Positions 26,049 to 33,396 of a DNA stretch of 64,000 nucleotides are shown here, one piece after another. Made by a program: the position numbers and the translations under genes. The notes beneath the pieces are model-generated. The model did not search any database. It saw only the letters and a program-made list of their open reading frames with translations, and was not told the DNA's origin. Source of the stretch: Fodinibacter luteus (GTDB lineage Bacteria > Actinomycetota > Actinomycetes > Actinomycetales > Dermatophilaceae); assembly GCF_039541575.1 (NCBI RefSeq), contig NZ_BAABGM010000003.1:248001-312000 (forward strand). Direction: 5' to 3'. Every line of letters starts with the position of its first letter. Positions within the stretch are counted from its first letter, which is position 1.

Positions 26049-26677
26049 TCCGCCTGCTCGTCGTCGACGACCACCCGGTCGTGCGCGCGGGGATGGTCGC
26101 GGTGCTCGGGGAGGAGGGCGACTTCGAGGTCGTCGGCGAGGCCGCGAACGGCGCCGAGGCGCTCGCGCTCGTGCCCCGGCTCGGCCCGGACGTCGTGCTC
26201 ATGGACCTGCGGATGCCGGTCATGGACGGCGCGGAGGCGACCGCCCGCATCGTCGCGCAGCCCGGTGCGCCGCACGTGCTCGTCCTCACGACGTACGACA
26301 CGGACGCCGACATCGTGCGGGCCGTCGAGGCGGGCGCGCGCGGCTACCTGCTCAAGGACGCCCCGACGGCGGTGCTCGCCGACGCGATCCGCCGGGCCGC
26401 GCGCGGTGAGACGGTGCTCGCGCCGCCGGTGGCGGCCCGGCTCGCGGACCGGCTGCGGGCCCCGGCCCGTCCCGAGCTCACCGCGCGCGAGCTCGAGGTG
26501 CTGCGGCTCGTCGCGACGGGCCGGTCGAACGCCGACATCGGGCGCGAGCTGTTCATCGGCGAGGCGACGGTCAAGACCCACCTCATCCGCGCCTTCGCCA
26601 AGCTCGGGGTGACCGACCGCACGGCGGCGGTGACCGCGGCCTACGGCCTGGGGCTCATCGACCTGCCGCGCCCCTGA
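26045..26677 (+). CDS. Response regulator, NarL/LuxR type
   Basis: 210 residues. Receiver domain with acidic DD near the N-terminus, phosphoacceptor Asp54 (VVLMDLRMP) and the conserved Lys in YLLKDAP, then a LuxR helix-turn-helix (about 145-205; LTARELEVLRLVATGRSNADIG). Partner of the kinase immediately upstream; probably controls the ABC operon. The start GTG overlaps the kinase stop. It converges with the DedA gene across a compact terminator. Confidence 0.93.
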   Translation: MIRLLVVDDHPVVRAGMVAVLGEEGDFEVVGEAANGAEALALVPRLGPDVVLMDLRMPVMDGAEATARIVAQPGAPHVLVLTTYDTDADIVRAVEAGARGYLLKDAPTAVLADAIRRAARGETVLAPPVAARLADRLRAPARPELTARELEVLRLVATGRSNADIGRELFIGEATVKTHLIRAFAKLGVTDRTAAVTAAYGLGLIDLPRP

Positions 26678-26715
26678 CCGGCACGCACCGCGGGGGCGGG
26701 GCGTGGGGAGGTCAG
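26674..26715. terminator. Shared terminator of the response regulator and DedA genes
   Basis: CTGACC (26674-26679) and GGTCAG (26710-26715), with an inner CACGC/GCGTG pair. Both stop codons (26675 and 26712) lie inside the arms. Confidence 0.65.
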
Positions 26716-27389
26716 AGGGTGCCGTCGCGCAGGTCGTCGACGACCTCGTCGATCTCCTCGATGGCGGTCTTCGTCGCCGAGCGGTGCTTGACGAACTCGT
26801 AGACCATCGGCAGCACCGAGACGGCGACGATGAGCAGGATCGCCGCCTCGAGGTTGTCGTGGACGACGTCGATGCCGCCCAGGAAGTAGCCGAGCAGGGT
26901 GATGCCGGTGGCCCACAGCACCGCGCCGACGCCGCTCCACACGAAGAAGTGCCGGCGGTCCATCCGGCTCACCCCGGCGACGACCGTGATGAACGTGCGC
27001 ACGATCGGCACGAACCGGCCGATGACGAGGGCCTTGGCGCCGTGCTTCTCGAAGAACTCGTGGGTCTGGTCGAAGTACTTCTTCTTGATGAAGCGCCCGT
27101 CGCGCTCGTAGAGCGGCGCCCCGATCGCCCGGCCGATCTCGTAGCCGGTGACGTTGCCGAGGAACGCCGCCGCGCTGAGGATGACGCACGCCACGACGAT
27201 GTTGACGTCGATGTCGCCACGGGCGATGAACAGGCCGACCGAGAAGAGCAGCGAGTCACCCGGCAGGATCGGGAACAGCAGTCCGCACTCGATGAACACG
27301 ATGGCCACGCTGACCCAGAAGAACTGCTCCCCGAAGTTGTCGAGGAGCCACTGGGGGTCCATCCAGTCGGGGCCGAGGGAGGGCATCAC
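26712..27389 (-). CDS. DedA family membrane protein
   Basis: 225 residues. DedA/SNARE-associated pattern: F-x-E-CGLLFPILPGDSLLF (the PGE/PGD loop, about 30-50), GYEIGRAIG near 90, and FGRFVPIVRTF-like IGRFVPIVRTFITVVAGVSRM (about 120-140). Four to five membrane helices, two of them re-entrant. DedA proteins are linked to undecaprenyl phosphate or phospholipid flipping and proton homeostasis. The start GTG at 27389 is set by a TACCCT seven bases upstream on the minus strand; an ATG at the next codon is also possible. Confidence 0.9.
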   Translation of the reverse strand: MMPSLGPDWMDPQWLLDNFGEQFFWVSVAIVFIECGLLFPILPGDSLLFSVGLFIARGDIDVNIVVACVILSAAAFLGNVTGYEIGRAIGAPLYERDGRFIKKKYFDQTHEFFEKHGAKALVIGRFVPIVRTFITVVAGVSRMDRRHFFVWSGVGAVLWATGITLLGYFLGGIDVVHDNLEAAILLIVAVSVLPMVYEFVKHRSATKTAIEEIDEVVDDLRDGTL

Positions 27390-27396
27390 GGGGTCA

Positions 27397-27402
27397 AGGG
27401 TA
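27397..27402 (-). promoter_or_regulatory. Leaderless promoter of the DedA gene
   Basis: On the minus strand TACCCT, seven bases, then GTG at 27389. Confidence 0.65.
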
Positions 27403-27455
27403 TGCCGGGCGGCGCGGGCTCCCGACCAGCGTCACCGGCGCGGGGGCCGTGGGCT

Positions 27456-27461
27456 TACCCT
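27456..27461 (+). promoter_or_regulatory. Leaderless promoter of the SpoU methyltransferase gene
   Basis: TACCCT, six bases, then the GTG at 27468. Only 53 bases separate this hexamer from that of the divergent DedA gene. Confidence 0.65.
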
Positions 27462-27467
27462 CGGCGC

Positions 27468-28109
27468 GTGGACGAGCGGCCGGAGCAGGTGGGGGTCGGG
27501 CCGTGGCAGGGGCCCTGGCCGCCCGGTGACGAGTACGATCCGGACCTGCTGCGCGAGGGCGACCGCCGCAACGTCGTCGACCGCTACCGCTACTGGCGCA
27601 TGGATGCCGTCGTCGCCGACCTCGACGCACGTCGCCACCCGTTCCACGTCGCCATCGAGAACTGGGCCCACGACCTCAACATCGGCTCGGTCGTGCGCAC
27701 GGCGAACGCGTTCAACGCGGCCGCGTTCCACGTCGTCGGGCGCCGGCGCTGGAACCGGCGGGGAGCGATGGTCACCGACCGCTACCAGCACGAGCACCAC
27801 CACCCGAGCGTCGCCGACCTCCTCGCGTGGGCGGGGTCGGCGGGAACGGGTGGCGCCGGCATCCCCCTCGTCGGCATCGACAACGTGCCCGGGTCGGTGC
27901 CGCTCGAGACGTACGACCTGCCACGTGAGTGCGTGCTCGCCTTCGGCCAGGAGGGACCCGGCCTGACACCGCAGCTGCAGGAGGCGTGCGACGTCGTGCT
28001 CCACGTCGAGCAGTTCGGGTCGACCCGGTCGATCAACGCCGGCGCGGCCGCGGCGATCGCGATGCACGCCTGGGTGCGCCGGCACGTGTTCGGCCAGCGC
28101 CCCCACTGA
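27468..28109 (+). CDS. SpoU/TrmH family RNA 2'-O-methyltransferase
   Basis: 213 residues. The SPOUT trefoil-knot motifs are intact: motif 1 NIGSVVRTANAF, motif 2 LAFGQEGPGLT, motif 3 QFGSTRSINAGAAAAIAM. It uses SAM to methylate a ribose in tRNA or rRNA. Unlike 23S-type RlmB it has no substrate-binding L30e-like N-domain, only a short tail with a VDRYRYW motif, so it is closer to TrmH/TrmL; the target base is unknown. Its stop codon lies in the left arm of the terminator shared with the convergent acyltransferase gene. Confidence 0.88.
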   Translation: MDERPEQVGVGPWQGPWPPGDEYDPDLLREGDRRNVVDRYRYWRMDAVVADLDARRHPFHVAIENWAHDLNIGSVVRTANAFNAAAFHVVGRRRWNRRGAMVTDRYQHEHHHPSVADLLAWAGSAGTGGAGIPLVGIDNVPGSVPLETYDLPRECVLAFGQEGPGLTPQLQEACDVVLHVEQFGSTRSINAGAAAAIAMHAWVRRHVFGQRPH

Positions 28110-28173
28110 TGGCACGTCACCCACGCCCGCGGGGCCGCTTCCGGTCCACACGCGTGGGGGAGGTGCCATCAGT
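28105..28173. terminator. Bidirectional palindromic terminator carrying both stop codons
   Basis: Arms of 22 bases (28105-28126, 28152-28173) match at 20 positions and begin ACTGATGGCAC in each direction. The TGA in each arm is the stop codon of the gene entering from that side (28107-28109 and, on the minus strand, 28171-28169). The same ACTGATGGCAC occurs at the end of the TspO-like gene (6408). Confidence 0.85.
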
Positions 28174-29476
28174 CGGGGGAGGGGGTGGTGGTGGCGGAGC
28201 GGTGGACCCGGAGGAGGGACACGGCCGCCACGGTGAGCACCGGCCACCACCAGTGGACGCCGTCGGCCGCGACGATGCCCTGCCCGGCCATGAAGCCCAG
28301 CCCGCCGCACGCGAGCACCGTGACGAGCACCGGCATCCACGTCGGCGGGGCGGGGGAGTCGTCGCGCCGGGGTGTCTCGAACCTCCCGAGCCCGGCGACG
28401 AACCCGAGCGTGACGGCCGCGAGCACCGCCCACCACACGACCCGGGTCGCCCACCACAGCGGCGTCATCGGCTCGACGCCGAGGCCCGGCCCGCCGAGCA
28501 GGAGCGAGACCCCGATGACGAGCACCATCGCGGTGAGGTGCCACAGGTACAGGGTCATGATGCGGGTGTTGAGCAGCACGGTCACGGTCCAGGCACGGGG
28601 GCGGCGCATCCACCGGGCGAGCAGCGGTTCGAGCGCGAGCACGAGGCCGGCCTGCAGCATCCCGAGGAAGAGCATCGTCACCCGGGTCGGGTACGAGTTG
28701 TTGACCGCGGCTCCGTCGAGGCCGACCATCGACACCGGGTACGGCCCGGCCCACACGAGCCCCACGACCCCCACGGCACCGACGGCCGCGAGGAGCAGCC
28801 GCCGCCCGGTGCCGGCGAGCCGCCCGTCGAGCCAGGCGTAGCCGAGCTGCGACACCGTGGCCCACACGACGACGTAGTTGGCGAACCCGACGACGAGGGT
28901 GTCGGCGCCGATGCTCACGAGGTCGACGAGGCACCCGAGCGCGGCCCCGGCGACGACCGACGCCCAGCCGAACCGCTCCCACAGCCACAGGGTGGCGGGG
29001 GCGAGCGCACACACGACGACGTAGGCGGCGAGGAACCACGTCGGCACGAGCGCGACCTGGGATGCCGTGCGCAGCGTCACGGCCGGCACGCCCGCCGCCG
29101 ACGCGATGGTCGTCGCGAGCAGCCAGGCGAGGAGCAGCGGCACGACGGGGACCAGGAGGCGACGCAGGCGCGACCGCAACCACGCCGCGTACGGGAGGTT
29201 CCGGACCCGCGCCGAGCGCCACGACAGGCCGTTGGCGAAGCCGCCGACGAGGAAGAACACGGGCATGACCTGGAAGACCCAGGTGAGTGGGTGGGTCCAC
29301 GACGCGAGGGCGAGCAGGTGGCCGATGACGAGCTCGCCGTCGCGCACCGTCACGGCGGCCATGAGCCAGTGCCCGAGCACGACGACGACGATCGCGGCGG
29401 CGCGCAGCAGGTCGACGACCCGGTTGCGGGTGGCCGGCGTGGACGCGGCGAGCTCGCGGACGGTGGACAGGTCCAT
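28169..29476 (-). CDS. Acyltransferase 3 family membrane protein
   Basis: 435 residues, about ten membrane helices. Start motif NRVVDLLRAAAIVVVVLGHW (family R-x10-H, about 19-38) and a VMPVFFLVGGFANG block (about 70-85) fit the Acyl_transf_3 family, which O-acylates sugars, lipids or peptidoglycan at the outer face of the membrane. The start ATG at 29476 is chosen because the family begins there; the frame is open further upstream. No sugar or lipid genes are adjacent, so the acceptor is unknown. Confidence 0.85.
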   Translation of the reverse strand: MDLSTVRELAASTPATRNRVVDLLRAAAIVVVVLGHWLMAAVTVRDGELVIGHLLALASWTHPLTWVFQVMPVFFLVGGFANGLSWRSARVRNLPYAAWLRSRLRRLLVPVVPLLLAWLLATTIASAAGVPAVTLRTASQVALVPTWFLAAYVVVCALAPATLWLWERFGWASVVAGAALGCLVDLVSIGADTLVVGFANYVVVWATVSQLGYAWLDGRLAGTGRRLLLAAVGAVGVVGLVWAGPYPVSMVGLDGAAVNNSYPTRVTMLFLGMLQAGLVLALEPLLARWMRRPRAWTVTVLLNTRIMTLYLWHLTAMVLVIGVSLLLGGPGLGVEPMTPLWWATRVVWWAVLAAVTLGFVAGLGRFETPRRDDSPAPPTWMPVLVTVLACGGLGFMAGQGIVAADGVHWWWPVLTVAAVSLLRVHRSATTTPSPD

Positions 29477-29606
29477 GGCGACAGCGTGCCGCGTCGGCGG
29501 CCGGTCGCGCCTGAGTACCGCGCACCAGTGCAGGACGGTCCGCCCGATGGAGGCTGGCACCCCCGACCTGCCGGCGGCACGCGGACGGATGCAGTGGAAT
29601 GGGGTC

Positions 29607-30407
29607 ATGACCCCGGACGAGCTGCTCGCGTTGTTCCACTCCGAGGTGCGCCTGGCCGACCGCGATGCCGCCCCGGGCTTCGTCGTCGAGCGGGACGGCC
29701 CGGTCCACCGCAGCTACCCACCCGACCCCGCCGCGCTCGGCGCGATGGTCGAGTGCCCGGAAGGGCTCGGCGACGACCCCGACCGATGGGTCGCCCGCCA
29801 GGCCGAGTTCTTCGCGGGGCGCGGTCAGCGGGTCGAGTGGAAGACGTACGGCTACGACGAGCCGGCGGACCTGCCCGTGCGGCTCGAGCGCTTCGGCTTC
29901 GTGGCCGAGGACCCCGAGATGGTGCTGCTCGGCCGGTGCGCCGACCTGGTCCACGACGTCCCACTCCCCGGCGAGGTGCGCCTCCACGAGCCGAGAGGGG
30001 ACGAGGACTGGCACCGGGTGCGCGAGCTGCTCACGCAGGTCTGGGGCGCGAGCGGGGTGCACATCGGTGACAGCCTGCGGTCCGAGCAACAGACTCGCCC
30101 CGACCTCATGACGACGACCGTCGTCGAGGAGGTCGCGACCGGCGCGGCCGTGTCGTATGCCGTGCTGCGCCTCACCGAGGGAACGCCCTTCTGCGGGTTG
30201 TGGGGTGGCTCGACCCTGCCGAGCTGGCGCCGGCGGGGCCTCTACCGCGCGCTCGTCAGCCACCGGGCCCGAACCGCGATCGAGCGCGGTCACCCCTACG
30301 CCCGCGTCGACACCTCGCCGGACTCGCGGCCCATCCTCGTCCGGCTCGGCCTGCACCCGGTCGCGGACACGCGCCCCTACGTCCTCGACCCGACGGGCCA
30401 GGGCTAG
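29607..30407 (+). CDS. GNAT family N-acetyltransferase
   Basis: 266 residues. The C-terminal GNAT domain (about 125-260) has the acetyl-CoA loop region LPSWRRRGLYRALVSHRARTAIERG, where the usual Q/R-x-x-G-x-G/A is RRRGLYRAL, followed by YARVDTSPDSRPILVRLGL. The N-terminal half is a partly degenerate second domain. Substrate unknown. Upstream in-frame ATGs exist (near 29549 and 29588); the one at 29607 is preceded by TGGAAT six bases upstream. Divergent from the acyltransferase gene. Confidence 0.82.
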   Translation: MTPDELLALFHSEVRLADRDAAPGFVVERDGPVHRSYPPDPAALGAMVECPEGLGDDPDRWVARQAEFFAGRGQRVEWKTYGYDEPADLPVRLERFGFVAEDPEMVLLGRCADLVHDVPLPGEVRLHEPRGDEDWHRVRELLTQVWGASGVHIGDSLRSEQQTRPDLMTTTVVEEVATGAAVSYAVLRLTEGTPFCGLWGGSTLPSWRRRGLYRALVSHRARTAIERGHPYARVDTSPDSRPILVRLGLHPVADTRPYVLDPTGQG

Positions 30408-30509
30408 TCGGGGTGACTACTGCCGGGTACGGACATCACGGTGTGGGCCGCGGCCATCCGTGGAAGGATCGCGGTGTACCGGCACCCACAACCTCACGAG
30501 GAGATCGCC

Positions 30510-31541
30510 GTGCCCATCGCAACCCCCGAGGTCTACGCGGACATGCTCGACCGAGCCAAGAACGGCTCGTTCGCGTACCCCGCCATCAACATCACGTCGA
30601 GCCAGACGGTGACCGCGGCCATCCGCGGCTTCGCGGAGGCCGGGTCCGACGGCATCATCCAGGTCTCCACGGGCGGTGCGGAGTACGCCTCCGGGTCGAC
30701 GGTCAAGAACATGGTCACCGGGTCCCTCGCCCTCGCGGCGTACGCCGAGGAGGTCGCTAAGCACTACCCGGTCAACATCGCCCTGCACACCGACCACTGC
30801 CCCAAGGACAAGCTCGACGGCTTCGTCCGCCCGCTCATCGCGGCGTCGACCGAGCGGGTCAAGGCCGGCGGCCTGCCGATCTTCCAGAGCCACATGTGGG
30901 ACGGCTCCGCCGTGCCGCTCGAGGAGAACCTCCAGATCGCCCAGGAGCTCCTCGCCCTCGCGGCGGCGGCGCACATCATCCTCGAGGTCGAGATCGGCGT
31001 CGTCGGTGGCGAGGAGGACGGGGTCGCCAACGAGATCAACGAGCAGCTGTACACGACGCCCGAGGACGCCCTGAAGACCGTCGAGGCGCTCGGCCTCGGC
31101 GAGAAGGGCCGCTACATGGCCGCCCTGACCTTCGGCAACGTGCACGGTGTCTACAAGCCGGGCAACGTCAAGCTGCGGCCCGAGATCCTCAAGGAGTGCC
31201 AGGACGCGATCGTCTCCGCCCACGGCGACGCCGCCGGTGCCAAGCCGCTCGACCTCGTCTTCCACGGTGGCTCCGGCTCGCTGCCCGAAGAGATCGCCGC
31301 GGCCGTCGACTACGGCGTCGTCAAGATGAACGTCGACACCGACACCCAGTACGCCTTCACCCGCCCGGTCGCCGACTGGATGCTCAAGAACTACACCGGC
31401 GTCCTCAAGGTCGACGGCGAGGTCGGGAACAAGAAGCAGTACGACCCGCGCGCGTGGGGCAAGGAGGCCGAGGGCGGCATGGCGGCGCGCGTCGTCGAGG
31501 CCTGCGAGAACCTGCGCTCGGCGGGCACCCACCAGGGCTGA
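30510..31541 (+). CDS. fba: Fructose-bisphosphate aldolase, class II
   Basis: 343 residues, the length of the class IIA (FbaA) type. Zinc ligands include the pair in LHTDHCPKD (about 92-100), with further His in FGNVHGVYKPG (about 211) and FHGGSGS (about 252); NVDTDTQ near 275 contacts the sugar. It splits fructose 1,6-bisphosphate in glycolysis and runs in reverse in gluconeogenesis. Start GTG 30510 has GAGGAG seven bases upstream, which decides it over in-frame upstream codons. A very strong hairpin ends the gene. The fba, DUF3151, purA order is also seen in mycobacteria. Confidence 0.97.
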   Translation: MPIATPEVYADMLDRAKNGSFAYPAINITSSQTVTAAIRGFAEAGSDGIIQVSTGGAEYASGSTVKNMVTGSLALAAYAEEVAKHYPVNIALHTDHCPKDKLDGFVRPLIAASTERVKAGGLPIFQSHMWDGSAVPLEENLQIAQELLALAAAAHIILEVEIGVVGGEEDGVANEINEQLYTTPEDALKTVEALGLGEKGRYMAALTFGNVHGVYKPGNVKLRPEILKECQDAIVSAHGDAAGAKPLDLVFHGGSGSLPEEIAAAVDYGVVKMNVDTDTQYAFTRPVADWMLKNYTGVLKVDGEVGNKKQYDPRAWGKEAEGGMAARVVEACENLRSAGTHQG

Positions 31542-31560
31542 GCCACCCGTCGACCCACCG

Positions 31561-31622
31561 GTCGAGAGTAGAGAACACGCCGTGCGAGGTTCGCCTCGCG
31601 CGGCGTGTTCTCTACTCTCGAC
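31561..31622. terminator. 29-bp stem, four-base loop, downstream of fba
   Basis: A 62-base near-perfect palindrome: 29 base pairs with one G-U type exception and a TTCG loop. The stem includes the less G+C-rich AGAGTAGAGAACAC block, unusual for this DNA. It lies 19 bases after the fba stop and 43 bases before the DUF3151 start. Confidence 0.85.
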
Positions 31623-31665
31623 GGGGACGACCGTCCCGCCGGACCACCACCTGAGAGGCACGCCC

Positions 31666-32070
31666 GTGAGCTCGGACCTGCTCGGCATCCCCCCGACGCA
31701 CCTGCCCGACGACCCGGCATCCCCGCTGCTCGAGAGCGGGAGGGCCGCCGACTCCGTCGCCGCCGCCCACCCCACCTCGTCGCTCGCCTGGGCCGTGCTC
31801 GCGGAGGACGCGCTCGCCGACGACCGGCCGGTCGAGGCGTACGCGTACGCCCGCACCGGCTACCACCGGGGCCTCGATGCGCTCCGGCGCAACGGGTGGC
31901 GCGGCCAGGGCCCGGTACCGTGGGAGCACGAGCCGAACCGTGGCTTCCTGCGCGCCCTGGCGGCCCTGTCGCGGGCCGCGGGCGCCATCGGCGAGGAGGA
32001 GGAACGGCACCGCTGTGCCGAGTTCCTGCGCGCCTCGAGCGCGACCGGGGCCCGCGAGCTGGGCCTCTGA
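31666..32070 (+). CDS. DUF3151 protein
   Basis: 134 residues. Matches the actinobacterial DUF3151 pattern: a short N-terminal ...LLGIPPTHLP, a helix pair ending VAAAHPTSSLAWAVLAE, then AYAYARTGYHRGLDALRRNGWRGQGPVPWEHEPNRGFLRAL (about 62-100) and a final cysteine-containing helix. It looks like a small TPR-like helical protein; function unknown. The gene is a neighbour of fba and purA in many actinobacteria. The start GTG is chosen because the family begins there; CTGAGAGGC upstream is a weak ribosome site. Its stop lies in a 28-29-base tandem repeat. Confidence 0.85.
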   Translation: MSSDLLGIPPTHLPDDPASPLLESGRAADSVAAAHPTSSLAWAVLAEDALADDRPVEAYAYARTGYHRGLDALRRNGWRGQGPVPWEHEPNRGFLRALAALSRAAGAIGEEEERHRCAEFLRASSATGARELGL

Positions 32071-32124
32071 CCCGAGGGGCCGCGAGCTGGGTCTTAGAGC
32101 CCGAGGGGCCCTCGAGCTGGGTCC
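32053..32124 (+). repeat. 28-29-base tandem repeat across the DUF3151 stop codon
   Basis: Two and a half units that each begin with CGCGAGCTGGG (second half unit CTCGAGCTGGG). The first unit contains the last codons and stop of the DUF3151 gene. The motif GAGCTGGG recurs in the 23-base array at 33152. Confidence 0.75.
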
Positions 32125-32376
32125 GACGCGACCGGCCCGTCGGGCGAGGAGAGGGCGGGACGAAGGGCCCGGGCGCAGCCGCCTGGACCCTTCGCCGACA
32201 GCCCGGTCGTGACCGCCGTGTGGCGCTGCGCTTCCCTCTCGCCAAGAAGCGCCCGCCGGCGACCCGGCACCGGGGCTGTGCCCGTCCATCGTGCCTCCGC
32301 CGACCGCACCCGGTGCGACACTAGGGTGCCACTGGCAGCGATCGGCCACCCGCACCCCGGGCAGGAGGTGGGCCGC
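32071..32376. other. 306-base intergenic region
   Basis: Begins with the tandem repeat above. The middle shows nothing I can name; a minus-10 TAGGGT (32322-32327) about 50 bases before the next gene and an AGGAGG at 32363 are its control signals. Confidence 0.6.
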
Positions 32377-33159
32377 ATGGACGACCCGTCGACGTACGAC
32401 GGCGGGGTGCTCCTCGTGCTCGAGGAGCAGCTGCGACGTGAGCTGGGCCGCATCGAGGAGCGGCGCCGCGACCTCGAGGCCTCGCGCGAGCTGCTGTCGC
32501 GGGTCACGAGCCTGGCCCTCGGCGCGCACGAGCCGATCACCGAGCCCATCTCGGACGCCATCGCGCCGTCGGTCGTCAACCGGCTGCTCACCGAGACGAC
32601 GGGCCTGCTGCGCAACTTCGTGCTCACCGTCTCCGAGGGTCCGGCCCTCGACGAGAGCACGATGCGCGCCAACGAGGAGCGGATCCGGCGCGGTGAGCGC
32701 CAGCGAGCCGTCTACCCCGCGAGCGCGCTGTCCTCCCCGCAGGGCCAGCGGTGGCTGGCGGGGTGGTCGGAGGTGGGGGAGGACCAGCGCGTCCTGCCGA
32801 CGACCGAGACCGAGTTCGCCGTCTTCGGCGAGGCCGCCGTCGTCGCGCTCGCCGCTTGGCACGACGCGTCGGAAGGGTACGTCGTCATCCGTGACCCGCT
32901 CGTCGTGCGGCTCTACACGGCCTACTTCGACCTCGCGTGGAAGCACGCCGTGCCGGCGCCGGTCGTGGGCGGGCGCGACGGCAGCGGCGACCCCAGGCTC
33001 GTCGAGCTGCTCGAGCTCGGGCTCAAGGACGAGGCCATCGCCCGCCACCTCGGGGTCAGCCTGCGCACGGTGCGGCGCCGGGTGGCCCACCTCATGGCCG
33101 TCAACGGCGTCGACACCCGCTTCCAGCTCGGGTGGGCCCTGGCCCGGCGCCGGCGCTGA
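32377..33159 (+). CDS. Transcriptional regulator with a C-terminal LuxR-like helix-turn-helix
   Basis: 260 residues. An N-terminal coiled coil (about 10-45, LEEQLRRELGRIEERRRDLEAS), a central alpha/beta region (about 60-195) resembling the phospholipase-D-like TrmB sensor domain, and a C-terminal HTH (about 205-255; LLELGLKDEAIARHLGVSLRTVRRRV). Many actinobacterial regulators of this build are annotated 'helix-turn-helix' or TrmB-like; the ligand is unknown. AGGAGG lies eight bases before the ATG. The gene is bracketed by GAGCTGGG repeats on both sides. Confidence 0.8.
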   Translation: MDDPSTYDGGVLLVLEEQLRRELGRIEERRRDLEASRELLSRVTSLALGAHEPITEPISDAIAPSVVNRLLTETTGLLRNFVLTVSEGPALDESTMRANEERIRRGERQRAVYPASALSSPQGQRWLAGWSEVGEDQRVLPTTETEFAVFGEAAVVALAAWHDASEGYVVIRDPLVVRLYTAYFDLAWKHAVPAPVVGGRDGSGDPRLVELLELGLKDEAIARHLGVSLRTVRRRVAHLMAVNGVDTRFQLGWALARRRR

Positions 33160-33275
33160 GCGTGGCCCCTCGCGGGCGCTGAGCTGGGCGCGTCGCCGGC
33201 GCTGAGCGGGGCCCCTCGTGGGCGCTGAGCTGGGCGCGTCGCCGGCGCCGAGCTGGGCGCGTCGCCGGCGCCGAG
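33152..33275 (+). repeat. 23-base-period array after the HTH regulator gene
   Basis: Five full units start at 33152, 33175, 33198, 33221 and 33244, plus nine bases of a sixth, at an exact 23-base period. Two unit types alternate at first (GGCGCTGAGCG..CCTCG.. and GGCGCTGAGCTGGGC..); units 4 and 5 are both the second type. The stop codon of the regulator gene (33157-33159) is inside the first unit. Confidence 0.9.
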
Positions 33276-33303
33276 CGCACCGGAAGGCGCACGGCATCCC
33301 GCG

Positions 33304-33309
33304 CTATGG
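33304..33309 (+). promoter_or_regulatory. Likely purA minus-10 element
   Basis: TATGGT about 90 bases before the purA start, giving a leader near 80 bases that ends in AAGGAGCCGGG. I see no purine riboswitch fold in it. Confidence 0.5.
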
Positions 33310-33396
33310 TGGGGTGTACGAGGCCCCGGCGTACCCGCGAGGGGCCTTCGGCGCGTCGGGGCACCTGGCCCCGGCGCACGTGCGGAAGGAGCCGGG

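Noticed and set aside
33301..33396. Purine riboswitch in the purA leader
   Set aside because: The leader of about 80 bases shows no conserved purine aptamer core (no UAUA/three-way junction pattern) and purA is rarely so controlled in actinobacteria.
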